From: Chimonanthus salicifolius
Taxonomy: Eukaryota > Streptophyta > Magnoliopsida > Laurales > Calycanthaceae
Direction of reading: 5' to 3'
DNA: 64,000 bases
NCBI GenBank assembly: GCA_013350335.1
Contig: CM023534.1
Location: 4,927,542 to 4,991,541, forward strand
The notes under the pieces are model-generated. The model did no database searches and was not told where the DNA came from. It worked only from the letters and a program-made list of their open reading frames with translations. The position numbers and the translations under genes were made by a program. The first letter of the stretch is position 1, and every line of letters begins with the position of its first letter. This document shows, piece by piece, positions 44,244 through 61,791 of this stretch.

Positions 44244-45036
44244 TGCACCGTGAGAGAGGGAACACCCTCCTGAAAGGTTTGCTGTTGTATACTCATTCTA
44301 TTACTGAGCTTGTATCACAGATATTGAAGCTACTTGCTAGCTATCTGTCCTTCAGTTGGCCCTTTTAGATGCCTTTTCAACCTCATTCCTTTTTTCCCCT
44401 ATTTCACAGAACCCTGTTTTTAGCTGTAAGAATTCTAATGAGCATATTGAATTCCTTCCTGTGTTTTAAGCTGAAAATTCTTTTCATTTCAGGATAGATA
44501 TGAACAAGCATTTTAATTTCAGAGTTCATATTCTGCATGTATATCCACTTGCACTTTTAAGTGTGTTTGGTTTGAGAGTTCTTTTTGGGGAGACTCCTGT
44601 TAGGAGTGCCTCTTATAGGTTAAAGCTGATCGTTGGAAAGAATTTCACTGTATTGACTAATTTCTAAGTTCTAAACCAGTTAGCTTACTCCCCATAGGAG
44701 TGAAGGCTATTGAGCCATGATGATACCTTGCCGTGGACCTTTGTGTCAAAACCAATATATGCCAATTTGCCTGTCTTGTGTGTACTCAATTCAACTGGAT
44801 GCCATTGATTTGTGCTTATTTTTTCAGAAGACAAAAAATAGAAACTTTGAAGAACTCATTGATTTAGTGGATTGGTTTCAAGTTCAAGTAAAGAGATTTT
44901 AAAGCACGCCATGGGCAGTGCGTGGAGAACCCGTGGAATGATCAAGTCCAAGTGATTCTTATAGTTATAGCCCATACGTGCATTGGGATGATTGGAAGGG
45001 AAATATCCACTAAGGTAGCATCCAATTTGCGGTTTT
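44244..45036. other. CIPK3-like 3' UTR and flank
   Basis: Follows the kinase stop codon. Probable 3' UTR in the first few hundred bases, then non-coding DNA. No other feature was recognised. Confidence 0.4.
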
Positions 45037-45044
45037 GGTATATT

Positions 45045-45172
45045 CAGGGGTTTAAAATTCGGTATCGGCCGATATGATGTATCGACCGATATTTTGGCCG
45101 ATATTTTTCTTTCTTAATTTTTTTTCTTTAAAAAAAAAAATTGTGTTAATATCGGCCGATATCTCGACCCTG
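45045..45172. mobile_element. hAT-like MITE with TATCGGCCGATAT termini, 128 bp
   Basis: Left end CAGGGGTTTAAAATTCGG then TATCGGCCGATAT. Right end, read inward, is CAGGGTCGAGATATCGGCCG. Flanks GGTATATT (45037-45044) and GGTAGATT (45173-45180) match at 7 of 8 bases. Ends and 8-bp flanks point to hAT. A larger relative lies at 59422-59727. Confidence 0.75.
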
Positions 45173-45711
45173 GGTAGATTGACTCAGCCTATACTTTGCA
45201 TTATTGTGAGCCGTTGGTCTCTTCTATTTACTTTGTAGTCATATGTTCCCTTGCAAGCGCCCTCAACTGGAGTAAGCTTACGCTTTGTTTCGAGTGACAG
45301 TGGGAATAGAATGATGAATTTGGACCAAGGTCTAAGTTCATGTAGCCTATTCCTAAAACCAAATTGACTCAAATGTTTAGTTGAAGATGCTATCTATGTT
45401 TTTCGGCCTAAAGTTTGGATTGGTTAACGACATCGTGGGCCAACAACTGATTTGGAAATGATTCAACTCAAGCCAATCTGCCCATGCAGATTCTAGAGGT
45501 TAAATGCTTGTAAAAGACGCTAGCAACAAAGTTGTTTAATTCGGTGTCTTATTGCTACTCAATTTTAAAAAGGTTTTGAATCATATTGGACCGATGTAGG
45601 TTGAGGTTCATGATGTCAAGAAAGGAAAGGGGATGCCCTTTCGTAGAATGGTCATCGAGTTGAGACCTGACATTAAGAGTTGAAGATTGGAGTTTATGAG
45701 AATATAATAAA

Positions 45712-45907
45712 CTCTATCTGTCTCAATTTAATTATCTCATATAGATTTTGAAATTGTCCCAAAATAGTTGTTCCATTTATATTGAAGTAGCATAAAGTGT
45801 ATTGAAAATTGATTAAAAATCAGCTGCATGGTGATTTAAAGTCAAATTCACATTCTTTAAAAAATACAAATGTTTAAAATGAGACAACTAAAATAGGACA
45901 GAGGGAG
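45712..45907. mobile_element. Stowaway-like (Tc1/mariner) MITE
   Basis: Right end read inward is TACTCCCTCTGTCCTATTTT, the classic Stowaway terminus with its TA target. The left end CTCTATCTGTCTCAATTTAA is a mutated match. Both interiors continue with related TAATTATCTCAT / TAGTTGTCTCAT sequence. About 196 bp, non-coding. Confidence 0.8.
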
Positions 45908-48900
45908 TATTAGACATTTAGCATTTTTTTTTTCATATTTAATATATATTTGTCTAACGCCATTGGTTCCAAAATTGGTATGACTTGCCTTTAGAAAATA
46001 CCGTGTTGAATAACCAGTTACTTTTCTTGATCATCTTGGGCAATCAAGGACCCAAAAAGGCCTATGAAATAGATGGCTGACCTAATGAAAATAGATGGCA
46101 AGGGCCCAAAGAAATTAAGGGGTTCAAAAAGCTCGAAATGCTGAAACCAGTATCTGGTTGAGTCTTGACTCGGCACTATTCTGAGTTGAATCTGGTTTCT
46201 TGTTTACATACTATGCTTTGAGTATATTCAGAAAATACTATCAATGGTTTTAGGCCCTAAACCCTGAGGCTCTATGAAGTGAAGCTTAATAACAAATACA
46301 TTATGGTTTCTGGTAATACCTTCAAGTTACTAGGCTCGGCCCAATCAAATTGTAATGCATTTTTTGCTCTCCTCAATTATCAAAACAAAATTGGAGCAGT
46401 CACACCGAAAATTAGATGTTACACTAAACAATCAGATTCAATCATGAAAAAATGTATGGTTAGGCCAGCTTGGACAGCATCTAAAACCAAGCTGTTTTCT
46501 CGGTGGGCCTCAAAATCTCACTTTCCATAAAGGTACAGCACAGAACCACAAAAGCCCAACAACTGTGAACCCTATGGAAGTGGCTACTTAGTCCATTTGT
46601 GATCCATGGTTCGTTGACTTCGTTCATATTATGGCTGCAATTGGCCATGGAGAAGTATGGATGGAGAAAGAGCAGTATACTCCCATTTTATGATGATTTT
46701 TTTTTGGAAAGATGCAAGTGAAACTGCAACCCAATTATCTAATTGTAGGAGAAACGCTATATTTTAAAAAGAAAGATTATGAGAGGCCCAGAGATGAGTG
46801 AGAGCTAAGTAGGCACACAGTTGTTCATGAAGTGAGAGTAATAAAGTTGGGATAACAAGTCCCCATTGCATGCATGCATGTTTATGTAGGAGAAAGGAAA
46901 TGATATTATTCTTATGGTAAGTAAGTAAGCAGCTTCATCAAAGCACCACGCAGCGTTTGCTCCGGGATTTACGAGTTGGTGATCCATTTGTTTCCTTTTT
47001 CGCACTTCTCCTCTCTTCTATCCTCTTCTTCCTTTTTCTGCACAAAAAGGAAATACACCGGAACATTAGAATTAGCAATACAAGTCCATCATATCCATCC
47101 ATACTAAATGTCCTACAATGCACGCCATTTGATGCTAACGTATGCCCATGGGCTACGATTCACCCATCCACTGCACCATCCATTCACCCATATCTAACTA
47201 ATGTACGAGAGAGACATGTATAAAGTATAAACAAATACCAGCTTAGCCTATCCAAGCACAGGACTCGAAAAATTAGGCTCAGTGGAAAATGTTTGTATGA
47301 GTGACTGGGAAACTGAATAAACCAACGTTGAGAGAATGACGGGTTAACTTCAGTAGCTGGATGTAGTAGGACAAGGTGGATGGATAGAGAGTGAAGGAAT
47401 TAGAACTGACGGCAGGCACAGATTTTAACTAAAACATTGAACAGAAAACTTATAATTCTGGCACAAATCCTAGGGATATTTTTATGATAAACATGATGAT
47501 ATTTTAAAATGCTACCATGACCAACCATTCATCATCTAGACGATGCTTGGCTCCAAAAGCCCAAGATGTACAGTCAACAAGAGCAGTCGTGTTCACGTGG
47601 CTCCAAAAGAGTATATATTCCCTTCGACTCTGGGACGCGAACATAGATGAAGTAGCAGGCGATGCCAAACAAGAAATCATCTCTCTCTAAGAGATGGTGC
47701 CAAGGGAGTAGACGTAGACACGCGCAAAAGCTCCCATGGACAGCAAGTGGTGTATTGGGCCTACACCGCACTCCAAACAGTGGCAGGATGGATATAGTTT
47801 GAGGCTTGTACCCTCCTCGCCACAAAAGGAAGATAGATAAGGACCTTGCCTTTCAATCATAGTCCCATACTCTCTGCATCCATTAGCTCAGTACAGCAAC
47901 TAAGAGTGGAGGAGGGTCACTCCAGCCGCCTTCAACCAAGTTGCTTCAATATCTACCGCTAAAAAAAAAGTTGCTTCTATATGTCAACCATTATCGGCAG
48001 AGAGCTTTCAAACAGCGAAAGAACCAAAGAAAATAGAGGAATCCCCTTTCCTGGAGAATGTTTTAAAGAAGGAATATATTCCAATTTCCGATTGGGTAAT
48101 CCACTTTCTAAGATTTCTAAGATTTTCCTGGATCACCCAAGCACACCACCCCTCGAATAATTCTCAGGAACATCATAGCCCCGTCAAGGTCATGCCAAAT
48201 TGTTCCGCCCACCATGAACTCCTGAGAAGGATCCAGAGGGTTTGTTTGGGTTGAACAAAAGTAACTATGGTACGAGTATTCTACAACGTAAATATAAAAA
48301 TATATTTATATGTGAAAATTCTAAAAAATTGTTTCAATCTGGGCTAATTTGTACCTTTTATTTTATTCTTTTCCACTCACAGATGCTGGAACTCAAAAAA
48401 TATATCTTTTACTTTCGATCGACTGAAATGGTGGTATGCTGTGAAAGTCAAAAAGTACTTTTTTTATGAAAAAAAAATGCCTCAATCACTACCTTTAATT
48501 TATCATCCTTTTAATTAAAGCTTCATCCTACTTCTTTACCAAAGAAGTCACCAATGGGCAGAACCAAATAGCTTGGCTGAGTCAAGAACCCATCTAACCT
48601 GCAACAACTGATCATGAATCAACCTTACCCATCCATCGGTAGATCGATGTCCTCAGATGGAACAATATGTTCGCAATTTTCTGGAAAGGATATCAAAACT
48701 TTCTGACAACAAAGCACAGCTAAAAGATTCAACCCTATCAAATGGATAAGTTAAAAAAAATAAGGTTTTAATCAAATTTGGACAAAGGTCTGCACTGTTC
48801 ACATTTGTAGTTCAGAGACGGAGACAATAGGACCAAAAATCCAAAGTGACAAGCAAACAGGTAAGAGAACGCAAATAAACAGAACACGCATGAACAGAGA

Positions 48901-49070
48901 GGACTGGCAGCGAATCACAGCAAGAAAGACGCTACTAGGGCATTCTTTAAGCTTCCCTTCCAGATCTACTAAAGAAATTCCTAGAGTAAATAAAACTCTC
49001 ATTCTACTTATCTTCCATGCTTTCAATTCTTTTTACTTTCAGGTTGGATATTTTATTTCTTTAGGGATCC
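45908..49070. other. Intergenic region between the Stowaway MITE and calmodulin
   Basis: Non-coding, including the calmodulin 3' UTR at its right end. Open frames at 46279-46530, 46957-47223 and 47574-47825 have no recognisable domain, no splice partners and no conserved motif, so I do not call them genes. Confidence 0.4.
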
Positions 49071-53707
<4,637 letters not shown>

Positions 53708-53865
53708 TTCTCCTTGTAAGATGAAGAAATCAACTGGTGAAACGAAGGTGAAGAGGGAAAGAAATCGCAAGGGGAAAATGGAAATCCTCTCTCGCTTTGC
53801 CTTCTCTCGGTTTCGGTGTTTGCGCGTCTGCCTTTCCCTGCGTCTCTGGCTCCGAACAAGTAGGG

Positions 53866-53874
53866 TTTTATATA
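53866..53874 (-). promoter_or_regulatory. Calmodulin TATA box
   Basis: TATATAAAA on the minus strand, about 160 bases upstream of the calmodulin ATG. A start site about 30 bases downstream would give a leader of roughly 130 nt, rich in CT, as in many plant calmodulin genes. Confidence 0.65.
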
Positions 53875-53949
53875 CGAAGCGGACTTGCCTAAGTTGTGCC
53901 TGTTACTTCCAAACCGAAACTTAATCCACTTGAGAAAATTACGACAATG

Positions 53950-56940
53950 CCCTTTGAATTTGATTTTGATTTTCGCAATTATCCCCCCGTTGCCCATTTG
54001 AGAGAAAATGAATGTTATAAAATTTTGGAATTACTGGCTTAAATATGAGATTTATATAATCAAATGGGTTAAATTCTGAAACTTCAAAATAATGGTTTAG
54101 GGTGAAATTTTAACTTTCACATGACTCAAATTTTATGAGATTTTATAATTCTCACTTAATAATTAATATTTTATTATACTTTAAATTGGATGAAGATAAC
54201 TATGATATTGTACAAAATTATTTCACCAAGATATATTTTATTAAATAGGTATAAGTTAATTTAAATTTCATTCAGAAAATTTAGTCGAAACAATTCAATA
54301 AGTACGTTATCTTGTAATTAAGAAATAACATATAAGATGTAAGTCGAGCAATGAGAAATGCAATAAAGTTACTAAATAAAAAGAGAAGTCAATATTAATC
54401 GTATAATAAAATAGATAAAAAAAAAAATCTATCCTCCAATACAAGGCCTTTAATAATGAGATTTGAGTCTTTGAATATAATATTTTTTAGTAATTTAACT
54501 AAGAATAAACATTTACATTGTTATTTTAAATAGTTAAATTCTTCAAGAAATTTCCTTCATAAAAGTAAGTCTTGAGTTCTATTTCCCTTCAAACTCTTTT
54601 GAGTCATCTTCCATGGAGTTATTCCTCATTAATTTATCAACATGTGTGGATTCTGGGATTTATACATATTCGTAGGATTAGTTTTACTCCTAATATAAAA
54701 TGGAAATACCCAAATTTAAAAAAAAAAATGTTTTACAGAAATTATGATTAAATCAAGTATTTGAAACTAAAAATTTATCAATCATTTAATCATAATGATA
54801 AAAATCAAATATTAGAATGATGAAGTTTATATTATACCGATCCATGTTTCATATTGTTTGTATGTTTGTTCACTCTTATAAAAAATAAAAAGGTCTTTAA
54901 AGGTTGAAATTATTCCTCAACAAGCATAGTACATGTTAAGAAATTATTCGGCATAAATATTTGTGGCGAAGTGATTATTGTGAATGTGAAACTAAATATT
55001 AAAAACATTATCATAATTAAATTTATTTTTTAAATCATTTATTTAAATGAATTAATTGGGCTATTCTAAATAGTCCTTTAAGCCCACATTATTTATGGGT
55101 AATCCACCATTCCACCTCATCTATTGCATTAGAGGGTGAGGGACATGTTAGAAATTTCTTGGTTCGAAAGACATCAAAACTCTATTTAGTAAAACTAAAT
55201 AAATCAAAAAAATAATTAGGGCCACTAATTAGATTACTTAGTGTCTCGATAATAAAAGTATAAGTACTTTAGTTAGTTTAAGTTTATAAAATTTAAGTTG
55301 CAACGAGGGTCTGAATGTTAATGGTGCAACTTATTCCTAAGTTGTCTAAAATCGAAATTATAGTGTAGTGTTGCTGATTTTTTAATTATGTTTATTTAAT
55401 TTAAAAAGTTATGATTTTCAAAACTTTAAAAATAAACAATTAAAATAGAATTAGTTTTGAATGAATTTTAATCTATGAGATCAACTGAAATGAGTGACAG
55501 TTGTGGTTATGGTGGTGGTCGCAAGGAGTCGAAGGTAGAGGAGGAGGGAGAAGAGTGTTTGTGCCTTTCGTGGGATATTGATGGGACTAGTATAGTGCTA
55601 AAAAATATAAGTCTATATAATGGTCGATACGATATATATTAATATTGTTTTTTAAGTAATTTAATACATTTCGCATGATACGTAACACAAACAACTGATT
55701 TCGATCAATCATTGCCAATCAAGATATCTCCGATTTATGATTGTGTATCACCGATGTATCATCAATAATGTTTTTTTTTTTTTCATTTTAGTACTTTTTT
55801 TAGCCAATACAATTGTGTATAGTTAATATGCCGCATATATAATATACATCACTTATACATCGATATTTAACTACATCAATTTCAGATAAATATTTGGAGT
55901 CCAAGAAATAAGTTAAGTTAGTTGTGAAATAAAATGGTAAATAATATGGTTCCTTAAGCATCTCTCTCCATCAAGCAAATCTAGTTTCATATCTCAATCT
56001 CCAAAAGGAATTAATTATAATTTTTCTTTTGAAGGAAAAATTATTTATTTGAGTTTTTCTCTTTCATGACTTCTAATTATAATTTTTAATAATTAATAGT
56101 ATTTTTTTATAGATAGATGGAAAGGGAAGATGGTAATATTAAGAAATATTTTTTAGAGAAATTTAGTACTAAAATAATAATTGGCAATTTTAAATCAGTG
56201 AATGATAGCCAAGTACAATTTTGATAAAAGAAAAAATTATATGAAGTTTGTAATTTTTTATTTTTTGTATTTTATGCTAGGATTGGATGACAAATCAGTG
56301 AATAGATTTTAAGTTGATATAGCACTTAACTTATTTAAATACTGATTTAAACTTAATAACTAAAAGATCTAAAATATAGATAATTACTAAGACCTCTTCA
56401 ATTTACAGGAACATCCAAAGTAATTTGATGGAATATGGAAGTTATTTGAGAAGGGTAGTTTAGTAAATTGGTAGAGTGAAATCCCAAGCCTGAAGCTTTA
56501 GAGGGTTCGGTTGCTTGGTTCGGTAAGGAATATCTTGTCAGTGTCCAGTGTCGACAAAAAGAAATGAATAAAGTGAAAATAAAAGGAGAATATAATAATA
56601 TCAGTTGCTTTCAATTAATGGAAGAGAATCCATGTCGGTTACTTGCGTTGTGTACTTTCCTTTCCCTCTTTTATTTTTCAATTTTTTTTTTTTTTTTTGT
56701 TTTTAAGTTATTTTATACAGATAGTTATGCCCAGCTTTTGATATCTTGAAAATATGTAGAGATTAAAGTTTGTCTGTATTTGCTGAAGAGATTCAGATCT
56801 CCTAGGATAAGGATGTAAGATTTTGAAAATGATGTGAAATATAATTTTATCCTTTTTTTTTTAATTAATTTAAAAATATTTCTAAAGTTAAATCACCTCC
56901 TTATATTATAAATTTTCATATTAAATAATAGTTGATATAT
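53950..56940. other. AT-rich intergenic region
   Basis: About 3 kb of AT-rich DNA with no recognisable gene, apart from a SINE family B copy at 54530. Around 55610-55800 there are scattered CGATA/GTATC words reminiscent of the TATCGGCCGATAT MITE family, but no ends could be set. Confidence 0.4.
54530..54729 (+). mobile_element. SINE family B copy with A-tail
   Basis: Contains GAGTTATTCCTCATTAATTT, CATGTGTGGATTCTGGG, TTCGTAGGATTAGTTTTACTC and GGAAATACCCAA, then an A-tract at 54717-54728. Collinear with the copies at 31010 and 40880. The head region at 54530-54600 is degraded. Confidence 0.6.
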
Positions 56941-56943
56941 ATA

Positions 56944-57307
56944 GGCCAGCGATCTTTTCACGGTCATTTTGTGTATACAGAAATGGGTTTTACCGTGATG
57001 CTAAATTTACCCTCTACTTGCGATACCAAAAAAAAATGTCAAAAATTTATAAACAATGCAAATTGGCTTGCCAAAATTTATGAACAGTGCAAATCGGCTT
57101 GCCAAAATTCATTAACAATGTAAATCAGCTCACCGAAATTACAAATTAACTTGTCAAAATTTATGAACAGTACAAATCGGTTTGCCGAAATTCACATGAA
57201 CAGTAAAAATCAGTCCGTCGAAATTTTAGTATTCATGCAAAGGATAAAATTGAAAATATACTTAAACGCGTGTTGTTAAAAACAAAATACTTGTGGGAGG
57301 ATCGCTG

Positions 57308-57310
<3 letters not shown>
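56944..57310. mobile_element. TIR element with internal minisatellite
   Basis: Left end GGCCAGCGATC (56944-56954) is inverted at the right as GATCGCTGACC (57300-57310), one mismatch. Both sides are TA repeats, so the target duplication cannot be read. Inside, at 57038-57225, a unit of about 31 bp (AACAGTGCAAATCGGCTTGC as core) repeats roughly six times with divergence. About 367 bp, non-coding; superfamily unclear. Confidence 0.6.

Positions 57311-57311
<1 letters not shown>

Positions 57312-57352
<41 letters not shown>
57312..57352. repeat. (TA)n microsatellite
   Basis: About 20 consecutive TA units directly beside the right end of the TIR element. Confidence 0.95.
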
Positions 57353-57354
<2 letters not shown>

Positions 57355-57999
57355 AGTTTGTAAGAATAGACTAAAAATCTTGGGTACATCTCTATTCAAG
57401 ATTATTTAATAGATTATTTAATATATAAGGTGGGTAGTCCAGACCTTTAATTTAAAATGAATATTCAGACACCTATTTTATTAAAAATAATAATAAAATA
57501 TTAATTAGAACTAAAATAAAAATTTATATTTCACTAAGTCAAGTGTGATGAATAAATACCTTGGTATTAAAAAAAATGATTGTTTCAATTGTTGTGTATA
57601 TTTTGGACTTAAAGTTAACTTAGCACATTGATGAGTTTCAACGATTGAGCAGTGCTATCAAGAAGAAATTTACACTTATCATTTGATATTTGCTTGGGAA
57701 GAAAAGTTTTAAATGTTCTTAGAAGTTGTGTTAAAGGGTGTGATTTGCTTAAAAAGGGTTATAACCATGATCTCTATCAAAATATTATAAAATAATTTTA
57801 TTAAATTATTTTAATTTTAATATTAATTTTTTTTACTTCCAACTTTAATTCAATGATGAAAAAATGAAAGTGAATATAAAAAGAGTAAATTTTAAAATAA
57901 TTTAGAAAGTCCATAAAAATGTAGATTTTTCGAAAATTTCTATCCAATAAATTTATATAAAATTGTTTCTAGGCTTAGACTTGCATTGGTGTTGACAAG
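57355..57999. other. AT-rich intergenic DNA
   Basis: No gene, RNA or repeat boundary was recognised. Confidence 0.35.
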
Positions 58000-58380
58000 G
58001 AAGGCAATCATATCTTGCGAGTGCAAAGCATTGGGGCAGTAATGCATTATACGCCAAAACACAGTGTGCACAGTGTGTACTATTTTTTTTCTTTCACGCT
58101 ACGCGGTTTTGACGCGGATTGTGTCCCCATCCGGGCCCGAGGCCACGTTAGGCACCTGCCTTTTGCACATAACGTAATGTTCCTTTTCTCCTTCGCCTGT
58201 GCCCCACGTGTCAACCAAAAGTCAATCTCACCCAATTTCAGATCCAACCGTTCAAATCCAATTGCAGATGGTGGGCCATGAATTCAAACTATCACATCAC
58301 GGTATCCACGATCGAGAAGGCTACTTCACGTCCCCGCCACGGGAACTGTGTCCATAAAGAGAACGATGGAGATGAAATTG
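58000..58380. other. GC-richer promoter-like island without a gene
   Basis: A sharp rise in GC against AT-rich flanks. It holds a CACGTG G-box (58205-58210), W-box-like GTCAACC and AGTCAAT words, and GGTGGGCC near 58270. No open frame with known homology follows on either strand. It may be the relic of a promoter or of a mobile element. The open frame 58015-58281 has no recognisable domain. Confidence 0.3.
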
Positions 58381-58937
58381 ACTCCAATAATTTTGTTAAG
58401 AAAAGGTGTAGGAATCCTCAGATATGTAATTGAAAACGGGATTTAAGGTATTATTTATTTTATTATTTTATTTATATAAAAATATTTTAAAAAATTTAGT
58501 GATTTGTCCAGTGCCTTAATTTTAATGATTCGATCAGTGATTCAATTTGTTATTTTATATGAAAAAATAATCTCATTTAGATAAATTTCAGTGAATCGAT
58601 TTATATCATGTGGAAGGGTCATTATATGGCGAGTCGATTCGAAGGATTTAGCGAGCTGGTTCGAATGGACAAAATAGACAATACAGTAAAACCTATATCA
58701 AATTACACAAAACTCCCATGAGAGGATTGCTATCCAACATAAGGGTAAATTTGTATTTAAAGAGAACTAGATGGAATGACATTGTAGAGAGTGGGATTTG
58801 AATCTAAAATTTTACACCGCTTATTTAAATTCTTAACAGTCAATTCAACTCTTATAAATGTCTTTCAAATGATTCGGGTTTAAATTACAATTATTGAAAA
58901 CCCATGAATATATTCACAAATAACATATAATATAGGA

Positions 58938-59090
58938 TTTTTTTTAAGGTGTTCAGGTCTCTTAGAGCACTCAATTAATTTTCAAGGTGTACAAGTATAC
59001 TGGATAACTCTATGGAGAATAATCTTTTAAACTGAAATGAGAATTGAACTAAAAAATCAGAGCTCCTCTTTCTTGTAAACAAATAACTAT
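58938..59090 (-). mobile_element. SINE-like repeat, family C
   Basis: Begins on + with a T-run (the A-tail) at 58938-58945, then GGTGTTCAGGTCTCTTAGAG and GGATAACTCTATGGAG. On the minus strand GTTCAATTCTC resembles a B box and TAGTTATTTG an A box. Collinear with the copies at 29115, 62397 and 63311. Confidence 0.6.
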
Positions 59091-59421
59091 AAAAAGTTAT
59101 TTTTATATATTTTAAAAAATAAGTATAAAGATTATAATAATGTCAGATTATATATACATAGATAGATAAGAGAAGTATTGTGAAATTCTTGTATGGATTT
59201 TATTGGCTGTCTACTACCCTTCTTATTAATTGGGCGTAAAATTAAGCGTGTGATAGTAGAGTATGAATGTGCACGAATCATCTTCTGTTTGAACTTTGAC
59301 CTTATACAAAAGTACAAAACAAATAAGAGAGAAACCTGAGCACGTACCTGAGCCACGCCAACCCAACTAGGGTTCTGTAAAATAGTAGCTCAGGTCAGGC
59401 CCAGCTCAGGTTGGTTCATGA

Positions 59422-59727
59422 CGAGGGGTCGAAATCTCGGCCAATAGCGGATTTCCACGATTGAGATATCTCAGCGGATATGCATAGTATTGGTCAGAGA
59501 TAAAAAAATTCAGCTGATTTTTATTTTTTATTTTAAAAAAATATATTGGTGTGGGCTCATTCGATATCTCGGCTGATATTTATATTTTTTAATTTTTTTT
59601 AAAACCTTTTTATATTTTTAAATGATTTTTTAAAAAAAAAAACCACGGAGGTTTTCAAAAAAGGAAAAATTGAAGAGAGAGAAAAATCTCGGCCAAAAAT
59701 TCAGATGAGCCGAATTTTCGACCCCTG
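59422..59727. mobile_element. hAT-like MITE with CAGGGGTCGAA-type ends
   Basis: Left end CGAGGGGTCGAAATCTCGGC and right end, read inward, CAGGGGTCGAAAATTCGGC. Flanks GTTCATGA (59414-59421) and GCTCATGT (59728-59735) match at 6 of 8 bases. The interior has GATATCTCGGCTGATAT-like words shared with the 128-bp element at 45045, so the two look related. About 306 bp, non-coding. Confidence 0.65.
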
Positions 59728-60857
59728 GCTCATGTGCAACCACAAGTCCAGAACAAGCCAATGTACCATATTCGTTGGATCTGATTTTTTTTTTGGATAA
59801 CATGAGTATCTCCATTTTATAAGACGCTAATTCCACGGATACATGAAATCACCCACAAATCATATTAGAAATTGTTATTGAAGCATATGATTCAACCCAT
59901 TCAGTGAGTTTCACTTATTCATAGTGATAGCACACAACAGACCGACACCGTTGCATTTGTCACAGGGCCGAGCCTACTTGCTCGAATGGGCCGGTTGCCA
60001 CAGGAAAGGTCCGTCTGCATTTTTATCACTACTATAGAGACATGGATGTTGCCCAAACCCTTGCTTGCTTAGCACTTCTCTCGCACGTGTGACTATGTCC
60101 CTATTGCTGAGCGGCCCATCATGGGCCTTCAACACAATCTGGACTGCATTACTGAATGCCCCACATGCTTTGGCCCCATCACCGGTCGGATCCCAGTCGG
60201 CCGATGTCTCATTTGCCCGACATCCGTTCAGAAGGATTCCGTCATCAGGCTTCACCATTTGTAATGCACATAGTTGGACATCGCGCGAATGGAATTTAGC
60301 GCTTGCATCGCTGCCGAAGACCTCTGTTAGGTGACTGCCAACATCTGGGGAGTCAATGCCGGAGAGGGTGGTCAGGTGATCTAGGATTGAATTGAATGGG
60401 ATGCTTCTCTGGCGATGACGATGAGGCGTCACATCCTTGGTCGAATAAGGACCGATTTGCTCTTTCTCCTGGTCGATGAGGCCACCACTGTGACATCAGT
60501 CTGAGACAACGGTGAAGCTTGCTCCCTCCGGCAAACGGTTGACCAGATGCCGGAAGTCAACATCTGAAAGGCATTAAGCACATGCCCCAGTGTTAGTTCA
60601 ATCAGTTGTAGGCTGATCTGGGCCATACAGAGTTGTCCAAGACCAGCCCATTTCTTATGGGCCAGGCTAAATGAAAGGTTATGCTGGTGATTTTGAATAG
60701 TAAAATCAAGTGGATAGAAATTAAATAGAGCAAACGGGTAAAAAATCTAATGGATTGTATACATTTTAAATTTTAGTTCAAACTTCTTTCTAAACACACA
60801 AGTTATTATAACTTTTGTGATATTTTAATATAATACAAGTGGTACAAATCTTGTGGT

Positions 60858-61601
60858 TAGGGATGGGAACGGGCTCGGCTTAAGTTGTGCTGAGCAAAAG
60901 TCCAAGCCCAAGCCCAATTATCAAGTGAAATGATCGAGTCCGACATAAGCCCGACAAAGCCCACTCAAACCAATTAAAGGCTGAGCCCGAATAAGAGCTC
61001 AAAATGAAGTCTTTTGTATAAAGTATTTGAATAAAAAACACTAAATTATGTTTTCTATGAAGTATGGGTTTTAATTATAATCTAATTATTAAATTATAAA
61101 ATAAAGTTTATATTAGATAATAAGTTGATATCTTCTATGAATTTTTCTATTTTTATCCAAATGGACGGATTCGAAGAAAACTAAGTATCTTACATCTACA
61201 CAAATTCATCCCAAAACTCAAATTGAAGCCCTATAATTTTAGTGGTCCAAATCATAAGCATCGTTGTTGATTTTGACCTTTTGAATCAAGTGACTTTCAT
61301 TTGTATTTTTGGATGAAATTTATTGTAAATATATCTATTTCAGTTAGCTTTTAATATAACCAGTTATATTTTCATAAATCTTAGAAAAAGTTAAATAAAA
61401 AATAAGAAATGGATCAGGTGTGATGTGGAATCTCTTATATAATTTTTATATGTCTATAATAATCGGGCTGAGCCTGAGCTTTTGGGTCAACACATACTTA
61501 AGTCCAAGAAAAACCCAAATAATAACTGGGCTTTATTTTTTTTCTCCAAGCCCGACCCTATTATAAATCATGCCGAATATTTTGCTCAAATTTTCATCCC
61601 A
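60858..61601. mobile_element. hAT-like element in metacaspase intron, about 744 bp
   Basis: Left end TAGGGATGGGAACGGGCTCG; right end, read inward, TGGGATGAAAATTTGAGC. Both ends are followed by GC-rich AAGCCCGA/GGGCTT words, and the middle is AT-rich. Flanks CTTGTGGT (60850-60857) and CTTGTGCA (61602-61609) match at 6 of 8 bases, fitting an old 8-bp duplication. Non-coding. Confidence 0.6.
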
Positions 61602-61791
61602 CTTGTGCAGTTGTGCCACCGTAGAAGTCTTTAAATTGGTCATGGATCAAAAAATTGCCACATTGGGGTTCCAACCTTGGTGTATTACCATTAAATGTGG
61701 GGTGGTAGATAATAACTTAATTTAAGAGTCAATTTATTGAGCTAAATTTTTTATATAGTTGAGTTTTGGCATATAGATATTCTCAATACTA

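Noticed and set aside
47574..47825. Minus-strand 83-codon frame as a gene
   Set aside because: No recognisable motif, homologue or splice partner, and no promoter-like sequence nearby.
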